Assembly (NCBI GenBank): GCA_035582835.1
Contig: JAYKAV010002109.1
Location: 2,364,701-2,428,700, forward strand
From: Phoebastria nigripes
Taxonomy: Eukaryota > Chordata > Aves > Procellariiformes > Diomedeidae
Length of the DNA: 64,000 nucleotides
Direction of reading: 5' to 3'
Part shown: positions 53,746 to 64,000 of the stretch, piece after piece
How the letters are laid out: each line of letters begins with the position of its first letter
Numbering within the stretch: position 1 is the first letter of the stretch
The notes under the pieces: model-generated
What the model saw: the letters and a program-made list of their open reading frames with translations, nothing else
What the model was told of the DNA's origin: nothing
Database searches by the model: none
Made by a program: the position numbers and the translations under genes

Positions 53746-55754
53746 TTTCTTTATAAGCAATGGCTAAATTCAGCACTTTGGGTTAAAAATGAATAGTGTG
53801 AGAACATGGCATATGGCCCTTTGCCTAAGAAACTGTGGCTTGTGTTTACTGAAAGAAATTGTAATGTGTTGGAATTCATTGTAATTCAGCTTAACTGGGA
53901 GCCTGCCAGAATCAAATCAAAATGTGTTCACAGTATATCCAAAATACAGCACAACTGCCAAGTTCGTAGTAGCAAGATGTAACAACCTGTTTCAGAATGA
54001 AATATGAAAATTTCCCAATGTGCAAATTAAACTCATTACATGTTGTTTTCAGCCTAGAGTTATCGCACTTTTTTTAATAATTTTTTTTTTAATGGAACTT
54101 AAGTGGCATAGAGATAGCCCTTACAAGATCATTTCCAGAAAATTTAGGGTTTGATTAGGCATTTATAAGCTGGAAAGAGGGGGAAAAAAAAAAAAAAGCC
54201 TTAACTCGTCCCTTGATAAGCTACACCACTGGATTGCTTGTTCAAATGTGTGGTTGACCACTTCAGTGGGTCTACGAGATCTAAAGGAGCTATTGAATGT
54301 GTACCAGCATTGTGGGACACCTTTTCTGCCAGCACAGTGAACAGATACTCTGTTTTTCTGTCTTTGAGTGAGTAGCATGAGTAAGAGTTCGTGTCTATTA
54401 TGATTTGGATACCTGTGTGTCACAGACAAACAGAAATGAATCATCTTCTTGCCTTAGCAATATCTATATGGCATGTTCAATCCTCATCTAAAACATCAGT
54501 ATATAGCTCAGTGTACTTTGTATCTCAGCTTATACACAAAACACTGGTGACCTTGAGGTGATGACATTTACTGATGCTCTAAGACTGAAGTTAGAAGATT
54601 GGTTTTGTGCATTGTGTGTGCATTTTTGTCAGAGACAGTTTTGTGCTAGAACTTCACGTTCCAAACTCCTATAGTGCTACTTATACAGCTATTTGGTGGC
54701 AATAACCACTGGTACTTCTAAAATGGTGTCTTTCTGGCTCTAAAAGGAGAGGTGGATGTAGCTGAGCACCTGCTTTTTAAGGTCTGAATGTGCCTAATAA
54801 TAAAACTGATGAAAAGAACATTCATTTGAGTACCATCAGTTATCACTCTGGTCTCCAAGGATTTTTGCTTCAGTCCTTGAAAAAGAAGCTTTGTTTTGAG
54901 CTTTTGCGTCTTTCCATATGTAGAGCCAAATCTCTTTGGTTTCAATTCGGACTCAGTGTACATATTAACCTGACCTTGCCAAGAGAGACTTCTAGGGAAA
55001 ATGGAAATAGTAATTTCTTTCAGCTCTGTATCTCATGCTCCTGTCCTTTGGTAGAGCACTGAAAAGTGCAAAACAGGCCACTTCCACTTCTCTTGGCTCC
55101 TCACAGGCTATAGTTCTTCAGAACTGACCCAACCCATCAGGCATCGTCTGGGGGAATTTTTTCTCATCATCTTCTCATGATCAGTATCTTCACTTTGTTG
55201 AATGTGACCAGTGTTCTCATGTTTCCCTGATTTTTTTTTTTTTCCAGTCAACTGAACAGCTGTGACTTTGAGTCCCTAAAAGGTTATATAGGATTTTCTT
55301 GATTAAAATTGTACATAAATATTATTTTAAAGGGTTTTATAATAAATTTCTCAAAGTATTTTTAAAAGGTTATGACAGAGGAAGACAACATATAGACGAT
55401 GAGACAGAATAAGAAATTTTGTTTAGTGGTTATCTCTTTTTTTCTGGAACCAACAACCTACTAGTATTGAAAGGAATATAATCCTTTTACAAGGAGGTGT
55501 TGTTTAAGTCATGTCAATGCCTATCCTAGAGTGGAAGAGACATCAAGAGTGGTGCAATTGTAAGTCCTGGAAAATGTAAATATGCTACCAAAATGCATCT
55601 TTACTGAGGAAATTAGCACATGTGTATACCAGTAAGTATCATGGGAGACGTTAATTCTTGTAGAGGATTTTTCAAAATGGAGGAAGCTTTTAAGTGAGGT
55701 ATAAATTTTCTGTGTGATGTCCTTCCACAGAGACATGAATTTTGATCTGTGAAA

Positions 55755-55962
55755 TTGAATGGGACCATCTCCAAACCATTGGCCATCGTGGGCTCAGTCA
55801 TGCAATGTTCAGTGCACTCTGGCTCTGTTCCAGCAATGCACTTAAGTTTGATTTGAATCATGTGAATAGTCCCGTGCAAATCAATTGGAGGATTAGTAAT
55901 ATACAGGGAAGTGAGGCAGGCACTTAAGTTCTTTGTTGGATCAAGGCCACACTCACACAAAT
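55755..55962. repeat. old amniote dispersed-repeat fragment
   Basis: Phrases such as CATGTGAATAGTCCCGTGCAAATCAATTGGAGGA and CACTTAAGTTCTTTGTTGGATCAAGGCC match, with divergence, sequence recurrent in reptile and bird genomes (agtcccattgaagtcaatgggacta...cttaagtgctttgctggatcagggcc). The family name is not certain to me. A 115-codon minus-strand ATG frame (55613-55960) runs across this fragment and is best explained by it, not by a gene. Confidence 0.45.
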
Positions 55963-58748
55963 CATCACTATAGTGCTTCCTATGTTAAATAATGACTGGT
56001 ACCAAGAATAGGACCCTCCAAGATCAGGCCAGAACTCATAAAAAAAAATATTTTTCAAATAGCTGTGTGCCCAGTAATCTTTTTTTTGGAGGGGGGGGGA
56101 ATCTTTTAGTGGGAATTTTAGTACTACGATTTCCACAGACTGCAATTATCTGACAAAATCAAACTGGAGATAAGTCTAATTAGATTTCTATTTTAAAAGA
56201 TTATGTTCTTGATTTGGTGAGTTATACAGTCTGACTGCTGTTTCAGTTATGAAATTAAACATAAGATACATCTTAAGATGATTTCCTGTAATTGTCAAGA
56301 ATTTAACTGACGATTTCTTAATTCCTAGTGCAACATATCAAAAATAACTTTCTACCATCTTACAGTTTCATTGACCTAGTCTTCAGTTTCCTTCTCTTTT
56401 TCCTTCATCATATTTATATAAAAGGATCACCAGTCCCACCAGAGACACTTCGGACTGAACCAATTTGTGCCTGTTGGAAAAGGACTCATTTGTTGTGCTC
56501 TGTGTTTGTAATACACTTGAAAAATTTTGCTGTAGTAATTTGTAGCAGTCTTGTACATCAGAATCATCTTTCCTTTCCAAGCTTTTTTTATATGGAAGTA
56601 GTCAATCAAACAACTTACTTTATGGCNGTTCTGGTTTAAATGGTTGTTGCTCCATCCACCTGCTTCTACCGCTGTGCTTCTTGTGTCCCTGCAACTGCTC
56701 CTTACCCTGTCTCCTGGGAATGCTGGCTCTGGTTTCTGTGCCTGTATTGTAAACTGGATTGGAGAATATTCACCTGCCGAGCAATAACCCTTTTTCTTTT
56801 ATTTTTTCTGGGCTATTGTTCAGATGGATCAGCTCCCCAGTTCAGCTCAACATGCAGCCACAAAGACATTTGGAGGTAGCAGCAAGAGGCAGAGAAGAGC
56901 AGAAAATGCCTGCTTTAGCTGCTGAATTTTCAAACCAAAGTTGTTTCACAGGCTGTTGACAAAAAAGGTTGAGCTTCCCTTCACCTTCTGCATGCTTCAC
57001 CTTCACTTTGCTGAAACAGGCTGATCTGATTCACTCTGCTGCCATAAAATTACTAATGCCAATATAAGAGGAGGGGGGAGGAAAAGTTGCTGCCTCTTTT
57101 GGCAGCAGCATGGTCTGAAATTGGCTTAAGCCCATTATGGAATTGCATCTTTAGTGACATTTTTATATCTGAAAAGATATGAAATATATCATCTTTAAAA
57201 GTTTAGTTGACACATCAGATACTTGAAAAGTAAGAGCTGCTGAGAGGTAGTGAATAACATAGTGAATAACATTAAGTAGTAAGGTAGACATATAAAGTAC
57301 AAGTTTTGCAAAAGAATAGAGAGAGAAACAAAGACTGAATATAGCACAAAACTGTCTTGGCTGATCAGGACTAGGATTTCTGATGGCAGACATGGAAACG
57401 TTGAGATAGTAAGGTGATTAAATTTGAAGTCCCGGATTTTAGTTCAACTTTTTATTAATATATAAATTCTTTGAATCAGGAACTTGATTAGCAAGATTAT
57501 CACAATACAGACTTAGAGAAAAATTAAAATAATAGTTTATTTAGTATATGAATTTCATATATGCATTGTTTTAGAATGTCTTGTTAAATTCTAAATTAAT
57601 ATTAGTTTAGTATTAAAATAAACTTTAAAGAAAGGACTGGTTCTCCATAAGGAAGAATATTCCAGGAAAACTTAAAGTGAAAATTTATTAACTTCAGCAT
57701 TTCTAGTAAAAATAATCATATAACCAGTCTCTATCACATTTTTTGTTCCTTATAGTGTATTGGCAAGTGAGACACTAGCCATGATAGGATCATCAGGCTG
57801 TTATCTCTGCACTTAACTAGTCATGATTTTTTTTTTTTTTCCAAAGCAGGAGCAATCAGAATAGCAATGAGCCTTTCTGACCCTTAATAGTGCAGTCACT
57901 TAGTGCAATATAACTGAGATGACTTGTGAAATAATATAGATCCTGAAGCCCTCTAGAGGAAATACTTTAGTCATTTTCAGGGACAGGATGAAAAATTAGT
58001 ACATCAAGGACATTCAGTTTTTGTAAATAACTTTTAACATGGTTGCAGGTACCTGGTTTGTTTGTTTCAAGTTAGGATTTGCAAATTGATCATAGTGAGC
58101 AAAAAGCATTGTTAGATGTGTCTTAAAGGACATCATAAATTGAATTTTCCCAGTCCCATTTATACACTTTCAGGGAAAAGAAACACTGTGAATAGTACTG
58201 TTAATTAATCTACATTATCAAGTTACTTAAACTACATTTGAGAATGTAACTTGTTATCTGACAAAAGGATAGTAAAAGAAAAATTCAAATTCAATCGTAA
58301 GCAGCTACTGTGTTTGAGACAAAATGACACCACCTTTTTGTTTCTGAAACTCTTTCTTAATTACAGAGACATGAACTAGGGAGGGATACGATGATAGAGA
58401 TGTCTTATCTAAAGTAGATATCTTTAAAGCATTTAAAAGCAAGGATTATAATATACCTTATGTGAAATACATAATTACATGCATTTTCAAATTGAAAATT
58501 ATTAATAATTTGTGCTTGCTTCAGGGAAATAATGCACTTAGTATTTCACTTTTAAAAGCTAAAAATTAAGATTGTGGTTTTTTCCTAAAGTAGTGCAATG
58601 TGAATAATGCAACCTGAAATGATTTCACACAACTGAATCCATTTCCATAATTTTTTTCATGTACTTGTTTTGCGTTTTGGACTGAGGTTCAAAAAGCCTG
58701 GACTTAAAGTTGAGCTTAAGAATGGTTTCTGCTGGTGTTGGGGTTTGC

Positions 58749-58785
58749 GGGGAGGGGGGTTGTGTGTGTGTGTGTGTGTGTGTGA
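58749..58785. repeat. G-rich tract followed by (TG)12 microsatellite
   Basis: GGGGAGGGGGG precedes twelve TG units at 58761-58784. The repeat is uninterrupted and so probably polymorphic. It creates the Cys/Val-rich centre of a spurious 124-codon + ORF at 58670-59044. Confidence 0.9.
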
Positions 58786-61700
58786 TAGATGGATACTGAG
58801 CCAAAGCTGTGCGTCATCTGGAAAAGTGTACAACTACAGCACAACAGTAACTAAAACTACTAATCAAATCCTCCTATGCCATAAAACTGCATTTATGCTT
58901 CTGGCTAAAATGAAGATGCAACTTGCCACCCTTTACCTGTACAATCCTCTTAACACAGGTGTACTGGGCTTCCATTTCCAGATAGTTAAGAAGCAAATTG
59001 TAACTCACAGTTTGCTAAATCCTCTTAGTGATGAAGCAGCCTGAAATGTTGCTGTGGTCTGTAGAATTAGCAACCAAGTTACATTTGCTCTTTGCCTGCT
59101 CTTTTTATTGAATGTGTCACAGGCCAGTTGTGTAATGAATTCTTCCAAGTAGCTCTGCTCATCCAGCACTTTGCTGAGTCTGCAACACCTCTGCTATAGC
59201 CTATTTGTAAGCACTTAATCATTAGTTGTGGGCTGAAACCCTTTGTTATAAGTGGCAACATTTCCTTTATAAATTAGGTATTATAACACTCACGTAAAAG
59301 CTTTTCAAGTTTTCTTTTTGCTCTTACTAATATATAAAAGTTGGAAAGAGAAAATCTCTTGGATCCAGGATGCACTGAGCTTTTTCCATATTTGCTGAGA
59401 GAGATTGGAGCGGCCAGATTTACCTATTAATTTACTAAGTGATATCACAGGAAAAAACAATTGCAGCGATAGGTGACACAATGCATTTTCACTGAGAATT
59501 AGTAATATCCTAAGAAATGAAGTTGTCTTTGTTTCATGTCATATTTCTGGAAGTTCAGAAAAATGGCAATTTAGAAAAAGCTAATCACGTAATGACTTAA
59601 AGACAAAATGTTTCGTAAATATGAAAGTCACGTCTAGTTCACTCTTCTGACCTTTTTGGATTACCCCCGTCTCACTTCCCTGCTTTTTTCTTATCACAGC
59701 TATTTTATTTTATACAGAAACCTGTAGTTCTTTAATTTATTTGTATACTCACTTTTCCNACTTTCCTGTGTTACTCTCTTTGCATAACTTGGTCCTGCCT
59801 GCGTTTCCCAGCCATGCTATCTCAGGGTTATGCTCAAAGACCAGGAGATGACATCTAAAGCGTGTCACAGCCTCCTGCCTGTAACTGTGGTATCAGGTGT
59901 CGTAGGAAGGCGTGGTGACAGATGCAAACCACTTCTGAAGTGTGACTTAAGGAACTGACTAACCTCTAATGTCTTTCCATGTTTAGTTATCTGGCATATA
60001 TGAAAAATAAAACAGAGTGAACCGGAAGCGACTCTTCTTTTTTGAGACTTTACTGGGAGTGGCTGCTAGAGTTAGTGCAGCAGCCTGCTCCCTGAGAAGC
60101 CATGAGCAATGTCCCCAGAAACATCATTTCATATTGTGCTACTTTTGCTGACATAAATTAATTTATCCTGCTCAGTTAATACAGTGCATTGCTCTGGGTT
60201 GTTGTGTCTGTATTGTTAGTGAGTTAATACACTTACCTTTTCACCAGCAGCTCTATTTAGAGGTTTTATAGACAGCTCTTATTACTGGCACATTACTATT
60301 ACATATCTCTTACTCCTTGTCTGATGTCTTGAGAAAAAAGCTTCAACTGTTCACTTACGAAGAACAGAAAAATAATTAGGAATGGTCTGAGAACTATGTT
60401 TTAGTTCGCCTNTGTTATCCTTTGGCAGTAGTGGGCTCTATAGCTGCAACACTGTTTAGGTCCAGATGGAAGCTCTGTGGTACTTTGAGTTGATGCTTCC
60501 TTGTCAGAGAGATTTAAATCTCAGGCCCTAGTCCTGACTTATGTCCCTCTTTTTGCATGCTGCCATGTGAAAGATTTAATCATCTTAAGCATATTAAAAA
60601 GTAATATTTCAAACATCAGAGTGTGTGATATGCTACGGTTTTGAAATGTTTTGTAATCACTTGATTTTACTTTTTAGTACTGAATTACCAATAACTTTAT
60701 TGCTTTGCTGGGCAGATTAATTTTTTTTTTATACATTGAGCTGTAATCATATTTTATTCATGNACTTTTGGCTATGTATTTCTTTAGATATGATAAAATT
60801 CTTGCCAGTTTCATGTTACTTCATAGAAGTATTTAATCTTGGATAAGCTATGGCCAGATCAAATAGCAAAACATTTAGAATTCAGAATTAAACCACAAAA
60901 TAATAGTGATTTAAGATGTAGTAATATTTTTCATCATGTAGTTGAAGCCAGAGACTTAATCTATCTTAATCTGATACTGCATGAAAAGTGGTAGTGAATA
61001 AAAATTTCTAGCTCTCATTCTGTTCGATAACAACTATAATAAATTTGTCTGGCATCATCACGTAACATAAATATGTAGAATAAAAATGGGTAAACGTAAG
61101 GAAAGAGAAAAGGTTCTTTCTTCAGTAGGATTTGCAATTTGATTTCTCTTTCTTTTGTGATCCCCCCGGCCCCCCCCCATTTGCCGAGTTTTGCTCGTTT
61201 CACAGTTTGTGTTGATAAAAGTAAGAATTCCTAGTATGGGAATTTCCTGACAATTAATGGACAATTCCTGACAACTGTCTGACTTTTAACTGAGCTAATC
61301 ACAGATTGCTAGAGCTAATTCCTCCAACTGCTTAAGTAAAGAACCTAATTTAAGATCATCCAGATTTGTAGAGTCAACAGGACAACATAAGCAAGAGCTG
61401 CAGTGCTGTGCATGATATCCTCAGTGTTTCCTTGAAATCAAAGGAACAAGAGAGGTGCATGTGAAACTCCAGATCAACTGATCCACAGGATTTTCCAAGT
61501 CATCAACCAACAGATGCTATCACCAAAGCTTCTGAATATCCCTGAAAAAAATCAGATCCTAGCCTTTTCTTTACTACTTGCAGCAATCTGAAAGCAGATT
61601 CCCAGTGATTTTTGGCAACCATGTGAGGAATTGTCAAGCCTACCTTCTGCTTCTAGGATTTGTATCTTGCAGGTGTTTAAACTATTACTTGTGAATTAGG

Positions 61701-62717
61701 TCCTAGACTCACAGTTGCTGAAGAAATTGTGTTGAGCAGAAGTCTTACTTGTTTGGGCTTTTCAGTATAAATGTTTGCACTGGATTTGGCTGTTCTTTTG
61801 ATAGCTAGGATTTTTAGTAAAATATGTCAGTGAAGTCAAAATAAGAATTAATATATTTTGGCATTGAAACATCTGTAGCACTTTTTGTTTGATTCTTCTA
61901 TGTCAGCCCTCTTATCACCACTCAGCTTTGCAAGTGTTAGCACTTGCTGACCGAGAATGCGATCTGAGGATTCTGGCTATCCTGTTACTAGTTTACTTTG
62001 TTGATAACATTTTGCAGTCATATATATGCCTCAGAAAATTTCAGTTTCTTTATACGTGTTTTTGGCTGGGAAGTCACTGTTCTGAAGTATCTGTGACACT
62101 ATGCCTGGATGGTTTTGAATATGATTATGAACAGAATTTAATGTAGAGCCCTATTGCAAGCTCGTCAGAGATACTTTTAGGGTAGGATTCATTTCCCCTA
62201 ACTTTAAATGTCTGCCTTATGATTACATGAATTTTGTCTGACAAGTTACTTTTTCTCTCTATTGATTAGCTCAGACAGACTTGTTATCTATCTCTTCAGT
62301 ATTTTTTTTCTTCACATTCAACACAGGGACAAGTGGGGCATATCTCTGTTACTTCTACAAAAACTTGTTTGGTGTGATAGTGTTGTTTGGTTTTGTATGA
62401 TTATCAAATTGTAGTTTTTTTGAAGGTCAGTCTGTGATTAACGCTTTCCTGTGGGGAGTGCAAGGTGGATAAATCCTCGGAAGCTGGAGAAAGGAGCTTT
62501 CAGTTATATTTATTTGTTTCAGTACTTCTGCTTTTAAGATCAGTCCTTGTATACGAGAACACAGTTAATGCTGTTCCTTCCTTATTAGAATTTCTGACCT
62601 TTCTAAAATGGAGACAACAGGGGTCTGAAATAAACTCACCTCAATGTGTTTAGGCTGTAGTGAAGGAAATTATACTTGATTTCCTAATATTTTTCTTTCC
62701 ACCTAAGAATGGTTCCT

Positions 62718-62860
62718 TTTTGTTGGTGGTTTTTGGTTTGGTTTGTCTTTTTGTTGTTGTTTTTTTTGGNTTGGGTTGGGTTTTTTTGGNGGGGGGGGTG
62801 TTTTGGGNTTTGTTTTTTTGTTTTGGGTTTTGTTTTTTTGTTTTGGGTTTTGTTTTTTTT
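62718..62860. repeat. G/T-only low-complexity region with 20-bp tandem repeats
   Basis: Over about 140 bases the + strand is almost purely G and T. At 62801-62820, 62821-62840 and 62841-62860 three tandem 20-bp units (TTTTGGG, TTTTG and a T run) are identical apart from one N and the last base. Three N calls lie inside the region. The 146-codon + ORF (62660-63100) is a product of this tract and is not a gene. Confidence 0.9.
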
Positions 62861-64000
62861 CCCTGTGATCTTTGGCAGCAGGTTAATGGTTACCGCAAAA
62901 CCACCATCTTGGAAATAGAGAACTGGGACAGGTGCTCTGAATCACCTACACCACTACCCTCCAATCTGGGGAGACAACCTTTGGCACTTATTGCAAAAAG
63001 GAGGAAAACACAACCTGATCACATCAATTCTCCGCTTCTAAGCAACACTACCCCTCATGCATGCAGGGTAGATGTTATTTCTTCTAACTGTTATTACTGA
63101 TCTTAGAGATGTTCAATCATCACCAGAATTGTTCTGATACANAGGTGTTTGCTCTTTCATGACTGGGTGAAGAGATTTGAGAATTTGATTATGCTGGTTC
63201 TGCATTTTGGTTTGAATGTAAATCAAGAAGATTCTTCTAAACANGAATCTATTTTTGGCCTTGTGAATTTATTTTATATTGTCTTTTTAGCTAATCCTAA
63301 AAGTGTTTTAAAATGTTGATATGTATTTCAGGATGTCTGGAACAATGGCTGGGATGGTGATCATAAGTTTGCCATCTTGGCAAATAGAAGAGAAAACAAA
63401 GTAAAGAATTATCAAATGTGGCTTTCTTGTGGTGTAGCTTGAAAAGCATGATGTTGGCAGTGGTGCCAGCTTAAGCATCTGCTCTTTCATCCACCTCGTT
63501 TGTGTCAGTTAAAAATAGCTGGTAACAAAAAAGAGTGAAGTTAACATAGAGCAGTTTCTGACCCAATTCACTACATGGCCGCACAGAGTCGTACGAAGCA
63601 CAAGGAGCAGGATGTGCAAGGGTGCCACTCTAAGTTGGAACCAGCGCTTCTGCCAGAACAGATTCTCATCAAACTCTGTCTCGAAAAAGTAAAGCAATGT
63701 GTTACATGAGTCCAGTGCAGGAAATAGATAGAAGTACTTGTCTTAAATTTGGCCAAAGCATTTCTCTTTTAAAATAAATGTAACGAGGCAGATTCAGCGT
63801 CCAAGTATTGTCAGCTTAGTCACACTGGAATGTGGAAGCCTATTATCAAATAAATGGGAGGTACNAATGTGCTGGCTTTCAGAGGCTTGCTAGCACTTCC
63901 CGGTCATTCTTCAGCCATGCTGCTTCAAAAATGACTGGAGGCTCTTGTTATATCTTTATCAAGGAGAAAATTAATGAGGCTAAGGAAAGACTTAAATTTT

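Larger units (their letters stand above)
44876..64000. other. mainly non-coding DNA with scattered repeat relics
   Basis: Outside the unassigned ORF near 47.2 kb, the weak exon at 50.4 kb, the MIR relic, old repeat fragments and simple repeats listed separately, nothing could be supported as a gene. Confidence 0.55.

Noticed and set aside
54163..54444. 93-codon minus-strand ORF
   Set aside because: Ends in a poly-Phe run from a poly-A tract; no recognisable motif or splice context.
58670..59044. 124-codon plus-strand ORF
   Set aside because: It runs through a G-rich tract and a (TG)12 microsatellite; the rest has no domain character.
62660..63100. 146-codon plus-strand ORF
   Set aside because: Its Phe/Gly/Leu/Val-rich half is translated G/T low-complexity repeat with several undefined residues.
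1..64000. tRNA, rRNA, known microRNA hairpins, CRISPR arrays or bacterial-type operons
   Set aside because: None seen by eye: no tRNA B-box type GGTTCGAATCC, no familiar microRNA mature sequences, no regularly spaced repeats, and the sequence is vertebrate.

Overview
This is AT-rich, repeat-poor vertebrate nuclear DNA, most likely from a bird. The best lineage evidence is a truncated CR1 LINE end at 13135-13200, inverted relative to the + strand. It keeps two copies of the 8-bp CR1 tail unit and the conserved GGTTGGAAAGGACC...CATCTAGTCCAACCCCC block found near bird CR1 3' ends. Older repeat relics fit an amniote genome: a diverged CR1 3' end near 3.5 kb, a MIR-type SINE near 52.4 kb, and several fragments of old amniote dispersed repeats. 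About 35 isolated N calls mark a draft assembly.

The window is overwhelmingly non-coding. No long ORF has convincing coding character; most ATG-initiated frames of 60-100 codons are chance products of AT-rich sequence. The best coding signal is a chain of three short minus-strand exons, at 27351-27393, 26159-26235 and 25844-25953. Each has consensus splice sites, one open frame and matching phases. Together they encode about 76 residues of a charged, probably helical protein that I cannot name. They lie beside a GC-rich, CpG-containing block (about 27240-28140), the only promoter-like island in the window. That block is strongly G-skewed on the + strand and holds two canonical G-quadruplex motifs.

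Layout: 1-13 kb is non-coding, with an old CR1 relic and one copy of a duplicated block (2525-2890). 13-24.6 kb is non-coding, with a young CR1 end, old repeat fragments and the second block copy (15262-15615). 24.6-28.2 kb holds the candidate minus-strand gene and the GC-rich island. 28.2-44.4 kb is AT-rich DNA with no supported gene. 44403-44870 is a solo-LTR-like element with TG...CA ends, 7-bp terminal inverted repeats and near-matching 5-bp flanks. 44.9-64 kb is again mainly non-coding, with an unassigned 85-codon ORF near 47.2 kb, a weak candidate exon at 50.4 kb, a MIR relic and G/T-only low-complexity DNA near 62.8 kb.

The most interesting observation is the pair of homologous, same-orientation ~360-bp blocks about 12.7 kb apart. 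Their core is about 91% identical without gaps over 69 bp, although flanking DNA is unrelated and neither strand shows a codon-like substitution pattern. This looks like a duplicated conserved regulatory element, or two copies of an ancient element under constraint.
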